Of a stretch of 44,134 nucleotides of DNA, positions 8,637-17,967 are shown in pieces. The notes beneath the pieces are model-generated. The model was not told the origin of the DNA. It worked only from the letters and a program-made list of their open reading frames with translations, and made no database searches. How positions within the stretch are numbered: the first letter of the stretch is position 1; each line of letters starts with the position of its first letter. A program made the position numbers and the translations under genes. Source of the stretch: Chloroflexota bacterium (lineage in GTDB: Bacteria > Chloroflexota > Anaerolineae > J036 > Brachytrichaceae); the NCBI GenBank assembly GCA_018969115.1, contig JAGWYZ010000004.1, positions 1-44,134 on the forward strand, in the 5' to 3' direction.

Positions 8637-11618
8637 ATGCGTCATCGGCGGCGCGGACGCAGCCATAATAGCACCGCCAAACGTGCAGCCCAATTGCTGG
8701 CGTTGGCTGGGGCGTTGATCATGTCGGTCAGCTTGTTGGTGCCCGTCTCGACTGTGATGGCAGCGAATGCGGCCTATAACTACTTTACGCGCGATTTGCC
8801 AGATCCCGAACAGGTACAAACGGTGCAAGAGAGCGCCCAAACCACCACCTTGTATGATCGTAACGGCAAAGTGTTATATGAGGTCATTGACCAAAATGAA
8901 GGCGACCGCCAATGGGTGGGAATTAATGACATTGCCGATAATTTGAAATGTGCAACTGTAGCCATTGAAGACAAGACCTTTTACGAAAACCAAGGCTTTG
9001 ATTTGCGCGGCATGGCACGGGCCATGGTTGCTACCTTACAAGGCGGCAATGTGCAAGGCGGCTCGTCAATCACCCAACAAATTATTAAAAATGTGGTGAT
9101 TGCGCCCGAAGAACGCGCCAAATTAAGCCTCGACCGCAAGATTACCGAAATATTGCTGGCCAATGAAATCAGCCGCCGCTACCGCAAAGAACAGGTGTTG
9201 GAATGGTATCTCAACACCAACTTTTATGGCAATTTGGCCTATGGTATCGAAGCAGCGGCACGGGTCTATTTTGGCAAACCAGCGCGTGATTTATCACTAT
9301 CAGAAGCGGCGATGTTGGCAGCCATCCCACAATTCCCCAAACAAAACCCTATCGACAGCATGAACGAGGCCAAAACCCGCCAAACGCTGGTGCTCGATCA
9401 AATGGTCGAGCGTACGCAATCGGGGGTGCCAGGCTGTGCTGTAACCCGCCAACAAGCCGATGAAGCCAAACGCGAAACCTTGCGTGTGGTAAACCGCAGC
9501 GCCCGTTTTAATATTAAAGCGCCGCATTTTTCGGTGTATGCACGCGAAAAAGCCACTGATCTATTGGCCGACCATCTCGGCATAGGGGCAGAGGCTGCCG
9601 CAGAATTGGTCAATCGTGGTGGGTTAAAAATTTATACCACCCTCGATTTAGCGCTCGATGATCAAATACGCGTCATTGCTAACCGCCAAATTGCGACCTT
9701 GCAAAATAAAAAAGTGAATAACGCCTCGGTGGTGGTCATTAAGCCCGAAACCGGCGAATTGTTGTCGATGTTGGGTAGCCTTGACTATTACAATGATGGC
9801 ATTGATGGCAAATTTAATGTGGCTACAGCTTTGCGCCAACCTGGCTCGTCGTTTAAACCCATTACTTATATCGAATTGTTACGTCAAGGGGCCTCACCCG
9901 CCACCCTGTTCTGGGATACCCGCACCACTTTTCCATCCGGCAGCGACATTCCTTATATTCCCGAAAATTACGACCGCAAATACCATGGCCCATCGCGGAT
10001 GCGTGAGTCGTTGGCGCGGTCATACAATATTCCGGCCGTTGAAGCCATGCAGCGGGCTGGCATTGGCAATGTGTTGCGCATGGCGCACAAACTTGGCATC
10101 ACCGATTTAGATCGTGGGTTAGAGTTTTATGGCTTGGCATTGTCATTGGGTGGCGGCGAGGTCAAGTTGCTCGACATGGCTTATGTGTATAGCACATTTG
10201 CCAATGGTGGCTCGATGGTGGGCGTGCCGCGCCCAGCCAGCCAGCGCAAATCTGGCTTTCGCGATTTAGACCCAGCCGTTATTTTGCGGGTTGAAGATGT
10301 CAAGGGCAATGTGTTATATTCATATAAGCCAGCGCTTAACCCGCGCTTACTTGGCCCCAAAAGCGAACAATTGACTTATTTGATCACCAGCATGTTGTCT
10401 GATCAAAGCGCACGGGTGGCGGCGTTTGGCGATAATTTATTGTTGGCGGGCAATCGCCCTGCTGCCGTTAAAACTGGAACCACCAACGATAACCGCGACA
10501 ACTGGACGATGGGTTATTCACCCGAATATGTAGTTGGGGTGTGGGTAGGCAATACCGATGGCTCGCCAATGGATAGTTCGTTGACGGGTGTAACCGGTGC
10601 AGCCCCCATTTGGCGTGAAGTGATGAATATGCTGCACCAAGGCAAACCAGCAGTGATATTTAAGCAGCCAGATGGATTGGTCTCGCGCGGGGTATGTGCA
10701 ATTGATGGTTTGTTACCCAATTTGGGAGCCTGCCCTGTCATTTCAGAATTGTTTATCGACGGCACACAACCTAAGCAAGTTAGCACCATTGTGCAAAAAT
10801 TCCCTATTCGCAAAGACACTGGCAAAATTGCCATTCCTGGCACACCGCCCGAAATGGTGGAGGAAAAAACGCTCTATATCTTTCCATCACAAGCCCAAGA
10901 CTGGATTAATGATTGGACCGATGCCGAGCGCCAGCGTTACCCATTGGCTCCTACCGAATATGACAGCACCTACGAGGGTGCGCCAACGGCTTCTGAAGTG
11001 GCAATCACTTACCCAGGCAATGGCAGCTATGTCAGCACCAATGTCTCAAATACATTTGTGTTGTCGCAAGGGGTCAATGGCATTGTTGATATTCGTGGCA
11101 GCGCCAAAGGCGGGCAATGGTTGTCGTATCGGGTGACATTTGCCAAAGGCTGGGATGTAAAACCTGAACAATGGCAAGTGATCGGGTCAGATCATAGTGA
11201 GCAAATTGAAAATGGCTCGCTTGAACGATTCAACTTTACCGGGCTTGGCAGCGGACCATATTCACTAAAGGTAACGCGTATTGAGCAAGATGGCAAGGCG
11301 ACTGAAGCCGCAATTCAATTTACACTCGACCTCAACCCGCCAACGGCCAAATTGGCCGAGCCTTTATATAGCGTGGGCGCGGAATGGATTGACATGAACG
11401 CCGACATTAAGGACGATTACGCGATTAGCAAAGTCGAGTTTTATGTCAATAGCAGCGAGAAATCCATCGCCACAAAAACCATTGCACCATTTTCAGCCAA
11501 ATGGACAATTCCACTCGGTTACAACGGCGATGCCCAAATTTGGGTAGTGGCAATTGATGCGGCTGGCAACCGCACCGAATCGAACCATGTGACCGTAAAG
11601 GGCGTGGTGCGCCGATAA
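8637..11618 (+). CDS. Class A penicillin-binding protein (glycosyltransferase/transpeptidase) with C-terminal Ig-like region
   Basis: Bifunctional peptidoglycan synthase, about 993 aa from ATG 8637. A TTG at 8595 is also in frame, but the basic run MRHRRRGR before the membrane helix (about residues 18-43) favours 8637. The GT51 domain shows the catalytic Glu in EDKTFYENQG and the second motif GGSSITQQIIKN. The transpeptidase domain shows SSFK (PGSSFKP, Ser near 405), SYN (RSYNIPA) and KTG (VKTGTTND, near 610). After about residue 790 comes a roughly 200-aa extracellular tail with Ig/Fn3-like beta-rich sequence (YVNSSEK..FSAKWTIP..), recalling PBP1C-type additions. It converges on the MFS gene with only 7 bp between stops. 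Confidence 0.92.
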   Translation: MRHRRRGRSHNSTAKRAAQLLALAGALIMSVSLLVPVSTVMAANAAYNYFTRDLPDPEQVQTVQESAQTTTLYDRNGKVLYEVIDQNEGDRQWVGINDIADNLKCATVAIEDKTFYENQGFDLRGMARAMVATLQGGNVQGGSSITQQIIKNVVIAPEERAKLSLDRKITEILLANEISRRYRKEQVLEWYLNTNFYGNLAYGIEAAARVYFGKPARDLSLSEAAMLAAIPQFPKQNPIDSMNEAKTRQTLVLDQMVERTQSGVPGCAVTRQQADEAKRETLRVVNRSARFNIKAPHFSVYAREKATDLLADHLGIGAEAAAELVNRGGLKIYTTLDLALDDQIRVIANRQIATLQNKKVNNASVVVIKPETGELLSMLGSLDYYNDGIDGKFNVATALRQPGSSFKPITYIELLRQGASPATLFWDTRTTFPSGSDIPYIPENYDRKYHGPSRMRESLARSYNIPAVEAMQRAGIGNVLRMAHKLGITDLDRGLEFYGLALSLGGGEVKLLDMAYVYSTFANGGSMVGVPRPASQRKSGFRDLDPAVILRVEDVKGNVLYSYKPALNPRLLGPKSEQLTYLITSMLSDQSARVAAFGDNLLLAGNRPAAVKTGTTNDNRDNWTMGYSPEYVVGVWVGNTDGSPMDSSLTGVTGAAPIWREVMNMLHQGKPAVIFKQPDGLVSRGVCAIDGLLPNLGACPVISELFIDGTQPKQVSTIVQKFPIRKDTGKIAIPGTPPEMVEEKTLYIFPSQAQDWINDWTDAERQRYPLAPTEYDSTYEGAPTASEVAITYPGNGSYVSTNVSNTFVLSQGVNGIVDIRGSAKGGQWLSYRVTFAKGWDVKPEQWQVIGSDHSEQIENGSLERFNFTGLGSGPYSLKVTRIEQDGKATEAAIQFTLDLNPPTAKLAEPLYSVGAEWIDMNADIKDDYAISKVEFYVNSSEKSIATKTIAPFSAKWTIPLGYNGDAQIWVVAIDAAGNRTESNHVTVKGVVRR

Positions 11619-11625
11619 AAGGGGA

Positions 11626-12969
11626 CTAAAGCTGTTCAACTTGCACCAAGCGCGTGCCAATCCACCAGCCAATTGCCACAATGAAAGCCGAAAGGGCAAA
11701 AATGGTGGTATAGGCACTTACGCCAAAGCCCCGTGCCAACAGTGCATCAATCAACAAGCCACCAAATACAGGCATGAGACCGCCTAGCCCAGCCACAGTA
11801 TTAAGTGCGCCAATATAAGCCGTGCGATCAAGACCTTTGGCAATGTTTTGAGCATAGCTCATGAAGCCCAGCATATTACTGCGGTTAATGGCCCCGTTAA
11901 AGATCATGATGACAAAAAAAATGCTATAAGCCAGCCAAGCCCAAAATGTGCCCGGCAGCGCAAAAATAGAAACGAGCAGCGCTAAAAGCACCGCTAATAG
12001 CCGCAACCAACAAGTCACACGAATCACACTGCGTGCGCCCCAATGATTAAACACCCAACCAAACCCCGCTGTGCCTAAAATACCACCCAATACCAAACCA
12101 GTTGAGAATACGCCGATTGAGGCTTCGGGCAACTTTAATTGTTCACGCGCAAATACCACATAAAACGCCGAAGCCATGCCCTCAACCATCGTGAGTGAGC
12201 GTACCCACATAATGGCTTGCAAACGGCGATCCTCTTTAACAAACCCCCAAACATGGGCAAAAAAATTAACGCTATTGGTGGCGCTGGGTGATGCTGTGGT
12301 GGTGTCAGTTATTACGGGGCGCTCTTGTATAGAGGCTAACGCAATATAAGAACAAACGATGCTGACAAAGGCTAAAACAAACAAGACTGCATAGTTATCG
12401 GGGAATGGCAAACTGGGCGCACCCAAAATCGCCCCCACGACAACGCTAGCGCCGATGCCAACAAATGACGATACTAACCCGCTCATCGTCACAACCCGGC
12501 TTTTGACCCGTGACGAAAAAGCGCGATGCATCATGTCAAACCAACCCGACATCGAAAAGCCATCGCCCATGATGAAAAAAGTGACGGTTAAAACCAACAA
12601 CCATACCGTGAGCGTGGGGTTTTCGGCCTTGGTAAAAAATAACCATGCGGCAAATAATAGCAAGGTGGGTCGCCCCATCAGCGCCGAAATGAGTGAATTG
12701 CGGTGCATACGGGTTTTGCCGTGAATGAATTTAACCGAAATAAGCTGTGGCAGTAAAAATGCTACTTGCCATGCCAATGGAATTAGCCCAATAATGGCTT
12801 TGTCGGTGGTAAGTTGCGAGGCCAAAGCGATCATTACTGTCGCCATTGGGATGAAAAACATGCCAATGCCAAAAAATGCGCCATCCGCTGCAAAGGCGAT
12901 TTGGTTGCGCAGCGAATCAACGGGCGGAATCAGGGGAGATTTTGGGTCAGAAATTGAAGATTGCATCAT
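11626..12969 (-). CDS. MFS transporter
   Basis: Integral membrane protein of about 447 aa with roughly 12 hydrophobic segments, typical of major facilitator permeases. The frame opens at a TTG (13044) inside the neighbouring GNAT gene, but the tandem ATG codons at 12969/12966 (MMQSSISDPKSPLIPP) are a more plausible start and remove most of the overlap. The first helix begins around IAFADGAFFGIGMFF. Similar proteins are annotated as generic MFS carriers with unknown substrate, and nothing in the sequence or context identifies a solute. It lies 55 bp downstream of a GNAT gene on the same strand, so they may be co-transcribed. Confidence 0.85.
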   Translation of the reverse strand: MMQSSISDPKSPLIPPVDSLRNQIAFAADGAFFGIGMFFIPMATVMIALASQLTTDKAIIGLIPLAWQVAFLLPQLISVKFIHGKTRMHRNSLISALMGRPTLLLFAAWLFFTKAENPTLTVWLLVLTVTFFIMGDGFSMSGWFDMMHRAFSSRVKSRVVTMSGLVSSFVGIGASVVVGAILGAPSLPFPDNYAVLFVLAFVSIVCSYIALASIQERPVITDTTTASPSATNSVNFFAHVWGFVKEDRRLQAIMWVRSLTMVEGMASAFYVVFAREQLKLPEASIGVFSTGLVLGGILGTAGFGWVFNHWGARSVIRVTCWLRLLAVLLALLVSIFALPGTFWAWLAYSIFFVIMIFNGAINRSNMLGFMSYAQNIAKGLDRTAYIGALNTVAGLGGLMPVFGGLLIDALLARGFGVSAYTTIFALSAFIVAIGWWIGTRLVQVEQL

Positions 12970-13024
12970 GGCTAAACTTTTTGGGTCGGATAGTGTAGCG
13001 CATGAAAATATAAAGGCATTATTT

Positions 13025-13537
13025 CTAATGCGCAATAGGTTCAAACAAACAAACTTCAGGGCTGGTTGGGGTTTGTTTTAACATTTTGCTGAATTGCAGT
13101 TCTAGTTTTTTAAGCAATTTGGCAGAAGTCACATTGTCAGGCGAGGTAATTGCCACAATGCGTTTTAGCCCCAAACTATTTTTGCCATAATTCATTGTGG
13201 CGTTGGCTGCTTCAAAGGCATAGCCTTGCGCCCAAAACTGCGGCAAAAACGCAAAGCCAATATCTACATTCTCCAACGTATCACGCTTAATCAAACCGCA
13301 CAAGCCAATCGAGGTGTGCTCTTGCTTGAGCGCGGTTAGATAGAGGCCAAAGCCATGTTTAGCATACATTGTCATTGGCCCACCCAAAATATAGGTGCGG
13401 GCATCCTCTAACGTTCGCACGCCGCGATCACCGATAAAACGCCACCAAGCGGGCGTATTGAGCAATTCTAAAATAAAAGCTGCATCATCAATGTTTAGCT
13501 TACGCAAAATCAGTCGGTCGGTTTCAAGAATATTCAA
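13025..13537 (-). CDS. GNAT N-acetyltransferase (RimJ/RimL type)
   Basis: 170 aa protein with the RimJ/RimL start LETDRLILRKLN and the characteristic YAFEAANATMNYGKNSLGLKRIVAITSPDN..SAKLLKKL segment. This family acetylates N-termini of ribosomal or other proteins or small amines, using acetyl-CoA. The start is TTG at 13537, because an in-frame TGA lies just upstream and no ATG precedes the conserved motif. The acetyl-CoA-binding (R/Q)GxGxA loop is degraded to AQGYAFEA, which is common in this subgroup. Target unknown. Confidence 0.85.
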   Translation of the reverse strand: MNILETDRLILRKLNIDDAAFILELLNTPAWWRFIGDRGVRTLEDARTYILGGPMTMYAKHGFGLYLTALKQEHTSIGLCGLIKRDTLENVDIGFAFLPQFWAQGYAFEAANATMNYGKNSLGLKRIVAITSPDNVTSAKLLKKLELQFSKMLKQTPTSPEVCLFEPIAH

Positions 13538-13553
13538 GGAATAGCTTCATAGA

Positions 13554-13580
13554 AATCGGGTTTCTTTTAGAAACCCGATT
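13554..13580. terminator. Perfect 12-bp hairpin between cyclophilin and GNAT genes
   Basis: AATCGGGTTTCT at 13554-13565, loop TTT, then AGAAACCCGATT at 13569-13580. It lies just downstream of the cyclophilin gene (minus strand), where a terminator would fit. No T-tract follows on the minus strand, so it may be a dispersed palindromic repeat instead. Confidence 0.5.
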
Positions 13581-13588
13581 CCTAAAAT

Positions 13589-14146
13589 TTACTTCACTTC
13601 GCCACAATCTTCGATGATGACTTTTTGTGATGTAGCACCGCTGCCACTGCCGACAGCTTCCATCTTTTGCACCACATCATAGCCTTCGATCACTTGACCA
13701 AATACCACGTGTTTTTTATTCAGCCAATCGGTGGGCACGGTGCAGATAAAAAACTGCGAGCCGTTGGTGTGTGGGCCAGCGTTTGCCATTGATAACACGC
13801 CGGGGCCGGGGTGTTTGCCAGCCTTGCCGTCAAATGATTCATCACGGAACTTCAAGCCATAGATCGACTCGCCGCCAGAACCATTGCCGCGTGTAAAGTC
13901 GCCGCCTTGGCACATAAACTGCTTGATAATGCGATGAAAGCTGCTGCCTTTGTAGTGTAGGGGCACGCCTGACTTGCCCATGCCTTTTTCGCCGGTGCAA
14001 AGGGCGCGAAAATTTTCTGCCGTTAAGGGCACGGTATCTTTAAAAAGTTCGAATGTCACCCGCCCGGCCGATTTGCCACCGATATTAATATCGAAAAATA
14101 CCTTGGGGTTTGCTGGGTTTGGGGTGATAGGAGGTGTATATGCCAT
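13589..14146 (-). CDS. ppi: Cyclophilin-type peptidyl-prolyl isomerase, eukaryote-like
   Basis: 185 aa, cytosolic (no signal peptide). It catalyses cis-trans isomerisation of Xaa-Pro bonds. The active-site residues match human CypA: Arg72 (FHRII), Phe77, Gln80 (QFMCQGGDF), Trp141 and His146 ([11 protein letters not shown]). Unlike most bacterial PpiA/PpiB proteins it keeps the longer eukaryotic loops [11 protein letters not shown] and [15 protein letters not shown], and the [10 protein letters not shown] core. The active-site Trp predicts cyclosporin sensitivity. A 17-residue Pro-rich N-terminal extension precedes the fold. A purine-rich AAAGGAAAAG lies just upstream of the ATG. Horizontal acquisition from a eukaryote or spread among bacteria is possible. 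Confidence 0.93.
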   Translation of the reverse strand: MAYTPPITPNPANPKVFFDINIGGKSAGRVTFELFKDTVPLTAENFRALCTGEKGMGKSGVPLHYKGSSFHRIIKQFMCQGGDFTRGNGSGGESIYGLKFRDESFDGKAGKHPGPGVLSMANAGPHTNGSQFFICTVPTDWLNKKHVVFGQVIEGYDVVQKMEAVGSGSGATSQKVIIEDCGEVK

Positions 14147-14312
14147 TTTTCTTTTCCTTTATATGCGGGCCTAAAGTCGATTTAGATGCATTCGCTTACA
14201 TTGGCCTCGTCATAGACTACTATACCGTACCTATGGAATAAGGCGTAAAACAAGTTTTCGCCGGTATTGCGCTCCCCTTGTCAATCATAGCTTGACAGGT
14301 CAGCGCATATTT

Positions 14313-16295
14313 TCATCGTCCGGCATAAAACGACACAATACGGGCAAGTGAAACCAGATCTAACCCAATAAACAAGATAACGATACCCAACACCACAGCA
14401 TTTTGAACAACCACAATATTGAGGCGTAAAGATGCCGCCACCCCGCGCGCAAGCGCTAACCAGCCGCAAGTCAACATCACCACCACCGGCAAAATGACTG
14501 TAAAAGTATAACGCGCCGACGGCACAAACAACCAATAAAACAGGCCAAACTCTAAACCACGCTGAAAAGCGATGGCCCACACCACCAAACACGCCACCCC
14601 AAACAACAAAATCAGGCCAGCTTGAAAACTGCCAATATGCCATTTGCCGCGCCGCATATGCGCATAAATGGTGGCGAGGCAGCCAAGCAACCCCATACAC
14701 CACAACAGCGTTAATAATGGGTAAAGGATTGCGCCAATTGAGTTGCTGAGGGTGACATGCCCCCAGCCAAACGCCGCCCAAAACGAGTGCAGCATATTGT
14801 CAAAGGCGATGCGGTAATACCAGCCAGTACTGCTGAGGTCAAGCAATGATGATAAGGTGGTCGAGGCTTGGGTGCCGATCAACCGCGTGGCCCAGCGATC
14901 GATACTCGGGCGCAACATCGGCCAGCGGCTTTCGGCAGATGGGTTGTGCAGCAGGTTGACAAATGGCTTGCCCGCCCATGTGCCGCTACCAGCATTACCA
15001 TCGGTGAATTGGGGGGCGCTGCCACTTGGAAAATCACCCTCGACCAGCACCACTCCATCAAAATAAACGGTTGCTTCGGTGGCGGCGCTACGAAATGGCG
15101 CTAACACCACCGAAGCAAAGCTAAGGTTGGCGGGCACGGTGAGCGAGTAGGCATAAAATGTCGGTTGGGTGCTGATGTAAACCAAATCATGTTCATTCAA
15201 ACCGATATTTTGGTCGTAAAAAATGGGAGTACGAGCGGCAGTGCCTTCGGGCAAACCGGCAGTCGCCCACATCCATGCGCCCAAAGTCACCCGTTTGCCG
15301 CGCAATTGGCTGGCTAGCGCGGGCGGTATGGGTTGGCGAATGCCGACACCCCACGCCGGGGCCGAGGCATCGACCCGCAACTGAAACGCCCGCGCGCCGA
15401 CCGGAAATTGTGTCGCAGCGCTACCGACGGTGCTGGTGGGCAGTTGTTGCCCTTGCCCACGATACCAATATTGGGCATCGCCAAATGTGATGGTGGCGGC
15501 TAGCCCCACAGGCAACGCCAGCGCCAAAGCCAACCATACCCACCTTTGACGGCGACGCAGCACCCATAACGCAAGCACAATTGCCAATAGCGGCAGCGCA
15601 ATCATAGCTGTGCTTTTGGTGTAAACACAAGCTAGGGTGATGAGTAATGCGACCGCCATTCGCCCCAGCGACACCCCATATTTGAGCAGCCGAATGGCCG
15701 CCCAGAAAAACAAGGTCATCACCAGCACCGCACCAACGTCGTCGTTAACAGCCGTCATAATGTCGGTAAAGCTGGGCAACAGCGCCAACATCAGCGGAAC
15801 CAGCACGCGCAATGGATGACCAGCAGGCACAAGCTCGGCGGTGGCTTTGGCGGCAATATAAAGGGTGATTAAATACAGCAACAACGACATCAGCCGCGCC
15901 AGCATGAGTTGGGTGGTGACATCGGTATAACGCAGCAAACGCAGCGGAATGGAGACCAGTAAATAGTAAAGCGGTTGGTCGTTAATTTGCATTACGCCGA
16001 TATTGACGGTGTCGCGGGTGAGTAAATTGGGGCGCGATGCCTCATCATAAAAACCATGCTCGATCATCGATGCCGCAATTTGCTGCCGCGCTACTGGGTT
16101 GGTTTCGCCCTCTTGCGGCAAGCTAAAGTTGCGAATCGGTCGCCCAGCCAAAATGTAGGCATATTCAAAATGGGTGGGTTCGTCGTAATGCTGCCATGGG
16201 GGAACAAGCATGACATAGAGCAGCCCGTGCACAAGGGCGATGAACAAAATAATCGGGATGGCTCGGCGTGAGATGGGGCTTTGGGCGTTTAGCAT
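14313..16295 (-). CDS. DUF2142-like multi-pass membrane protein (GT-C-like)
   Basis: 660 aa, not assigned a function. Sequence features: a first membrane helix (IPIILFIALVHGLLYVML) followed by the acidic periplasmic motif PPWQHYDEPTHFEYAY, which is the hallmark I know from DUF2142 and resembles the Asp/Glu loop of GT-C glycosyltransferases. Several more helices follow (about residues 110-270), then a soluble beta-rich insert (about 290-440, carbohydrate-binding-like: FYDQNIGLNEHDL..VYFDGVVLVEGDF), and a second membrane block to the end. It may take part in cell-surface glycan assembly using a lipid-linked sugar. It starts 7 bp after the stop side of the neighbouring methylase gene spacer but is an independent frame on the same strand. 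Confidence 0.7.
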   Translation of the reverse strand: MLNAQSPISRRAIPIILFIALVHGLLYVMLVPPWQHYDEPTHFEYAYILAGRPIRNFSLPQEGETNPVARQQIAASMIEHGFYDEASRPNLLTRDTVNIGVMQINDQPLYYLLVSIPLRLLRYTDVTTQLMLARLMSLLLYLITLYIAAKATAELVPAGHPLRVLVPLMLALLPSFTDIMTAVNDDVGAVLVMTLFFWAAIRLLKYGVSLGRMAVALLITLACVYTKSTAMIALPLLAIVLALWVLRRRQRWVWLALALALPVGLAATITFGDAQYWYRGQGQQLPTSTVGSAATQFPVGARAFQLRVDASAPAWGVGIRQPIPPALASQLRGKRVTLGAWMWATAGLPEGTAARTPIFYDQNIGLNEHDLVYISTQPTFYAYSLTVPANLSFASVVLAPFRSAATEATVYFDGVVLVEGDFPSGSAPQFTDGNAGSGTWAGKPFVNLLHNPSAESRWPMLRPSIDRWATRLIGTQASTTLSSLLDLSSTGWYYRIAFDNMLHSFWAAFGWGHVTLSNSIGAILYPLLTLLWCMGLLGCLATIYAHMRRGKWHIGSFQAGLILLFGVACLVVWAIAFQRGLEFGLFYWLFVPSARYTFTVILPVVVMLTCGWLALARGVAASLRLNIVVVQNAVVLGIVILFIGLDLVSLARIVSFYAGR

Positions 16296-16302
16296 GGTTT
16301 AT

Positions 16303-17202
16303 TTATTGGCGTAACCACTCAAGGTTTTTGCTAATGAGTAATTCGTTCATTTGAGCATGGTGGGTGTTCTTCATCGCAATCGCTTCGCAATCAAATCCAT
16401 AGCGTTTAGCAAGTAACCGCACAACATCATCATTATCATAGGTCATCAGAAAATCTCCCGTGATCTTAGCCGCTTGTTCAAACAGTCGTTCGTGATCAAT
16501 TTGAGCATGGCGATACAAACGGGTTCCTGCTTTTTGGGTTGAAGCAGTATATGGCGGGTCGATAAAAAATACTGCGTTGGGATGTGTTTGATATTGCGAT
16601 AAAACAGTAAAGGCATCACCATGAATAAATGTTAGATTGGTTAAGTTGCTAATATCAAAAATACGTCTTTTTAAAGTGAGTGGATACCATCTTGACCGTA
16701 ACCCTTTGCCATTTTCACCATATTTAATTCGCCCTGCCCCCATTGCTAAAATTCCTCCATGATTTACACGGTTACGCAAAATGGTTTGAAACGCTTGTTC
16801 ATGAATTGAAGTCGGATAATGGGACAAAACTTTGTCAACATTCTCAGGGGTCATCTCAAACTCGATAATTTGTTGCGCTAGCCAATCTCGTTGATCATTT
16901 AAACTAGTCAACCACACAGATGCAACGTCATCATCTAACTCAACTAAAATAACTTGTTCAGCTAAACCTTCTGCCGCAACCGTAAGGCTTACGATTCCGC
17001 CTCCAGCGAATAATTCAATAAATGACGTTGTTCTAGACTGTAATGTCATCATCCAAGATCGAATATATGGCACAAGCCACGTTTTCCCTCCGGGATAACG
17101 AAAAAGACTACGTTGTGGGACTGAGGCTACATTGATGCTTTTTGAAACATCTATTTTTGAAGCATCCAATAGGGTAAACAATGATGATTGGATTACACTC
17201 AT
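16303..17202 (-). CDS. D12-class DNA adenine-N6 methyltransferase
   Basis: 299 aa modification methylase. The SAM-binding motif FRYPGGK (residues 34-40) and ELFAGGGIVSL (63-73) and the catalytic DPPY (215-218, FFIDPPYTAS) are all present in the D12 order, as in Dam and DpnM. It methylates adenine N6 in double-stranded DNA at an unknown site. Its ATG overlaps the stop of the NotI-like gene by four bases (ATGA), so translation of the two is probably coupled. Together they look like a type II restriction-modification operon. All motifs are intact, in contrast to the partner. Confidence 0.9.
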   Translation of the reverse strand: MSVIQSSLFTLLDASKIDVSKSINVASVPQRSLFRYPGGKTWLVPYIRSWMMTLQSRTTSFIELFAGGGIVSLTVAAEGLAEQVILVELDDDVASVWLTSLNDQRDWLAQQIIEFEMTPENVDKVLSHYPTSIHEQAFQTILRNRVNHGGILAMGAGRIKYGENGKGLRSRWYPLTLKRRIFDISNLTNLTFIHGDAFTVLSQYQTHPNAVFFIDPPYTASTQKAGTRLYRHAQIDHERLFEQAAKITGDFLMTYDNDDVVRLLAKRYGFDCEAIAMKNTHHAQMNELLISKNLEWLRQ

Positions 17203-17876
17203 TCCACTTCACCCTCTGCAATGATATTCTGAAGGGATGGGATCTGGGGGGAATCTCTTTTAGCTTGACCTATGCCATTATCAAGTTTGGCATGTAATTT
17301 CTCTTGTAAAACATCAAGAAATTCATTTAGCGGGCCAACTTCAGGGGTGGTAATACGCTTCAGTGCTGGATCAAAATCAGTATAAATTGTCTCTGAAAGG
17401 TAAAGTCGATAGCGATTTGTAAGTGCATCATATGCCAAATCGTAAATCAACCACGCTAGGTTTGCTTGATCTGGCTTAACAATCGGTAACGTCGGTAATG
17501 TATTATAAAAATTTCGATGTAATGCCACAGCCGATTTTTTGTCCCATGAATGCAAAATATTACCCGCCGATCTTCCATTTTTATCATCAAGGCCGACTTC
17601 AATTAACGAAGTCCAATGCGTATTAGGGGGAACGAAAAATGCAGCTGCATCTTCAACAATTTGCCACTCCTGCCGAAATCGTACCGGGCAAGTAATCGCA
17701 ATTTCATTCCCATCCCACACACTACACACACCAAGCGGGTCTTTGGCTTTGTCTTTGGTGCAATTTGGCACCTTATTATTAAATGGGCAAAGCTTTAGTC
17801 GCCGATGGCGATCGGCCTCTTTTGAAAAATTATTAATCGGAAAACCAAAAACTTCAGCTAATGGTTGTTTGGGCAT
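17199..17876 (-). CDS. NotI-family restriction endonuclease homologue, probably missing its catalytic core
   Basis: 225 aa. The N-terminus has four cysteines, Cys30, Cys39, Cys51 and Cys63, in CPFNNKVPNCT..GVCSVW..TCPVRF, the iron-site arrangement I recall for the NotI family. The middle reads EVGLDDKNGRSAGN and then jumps to ILHSWDKKSAVALHRNF. From memory, in relatives SAGNID begins the PD-(D/E)xK core with a later E-x-Q motif, while GGILHSW belongs well downstream. No ExQ/ExK nuclease motif is seen here, and NotI itself is 383 aa. I infer an in-frame internal deletion near residues 104-107 (about 17555-17562). The gene overlaps the methylase by ATGA. Family assignment is from memory of motifs. 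Confidence 0.65.
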   Translation of the reverse strand: MPKQPLAEVFGFPINNFSKEADRHRRLKLCPFNNKVPNCTKDKAKDPLGVCSVWDGNEIAITCPVRFRQEWQIVEDAAAFFVPPNTHWTSLIEVGLDDKNGRSAGNILHSWDKKSAVALHRNFYNTLPTLPIVKPDQANLAWLIYDLAYDALTNRYRLYLSETIYTDFDPALKRITTPEVGPLNEFLDVLQEKLHAKLDNGIGQAKRDSPQIPSLQNIIAEGEVE

Positions 17877-17954
17877 AGGCTAATTTTAGCGCTATTCACA
17901 TTATCTAACACTTTCCACGATGTGGAAATTTGCGCGACTGAGTAAAATGGAATC

Positions 17955-17959
17955 AGGAG
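17955..17959 (+). promoter_or_regulatory. Shine-Dalgarno deciding the GcvT-like start
   Basis: AGGAG lies 8 bases before the ATG at 17968. The upstream in-frame ATG at 17920 has no such site, so 17968 is preferred. Confidence 0.7.
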
Positions 17960-17967
17960 CAATATCA

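Noticed and set aside
14281-14781. 166-aa minus-strand open frame overlapping the DUF2142 gene.
   Set aside because: Antiphase shadow of a well-supported membrane protein frame; no family features.
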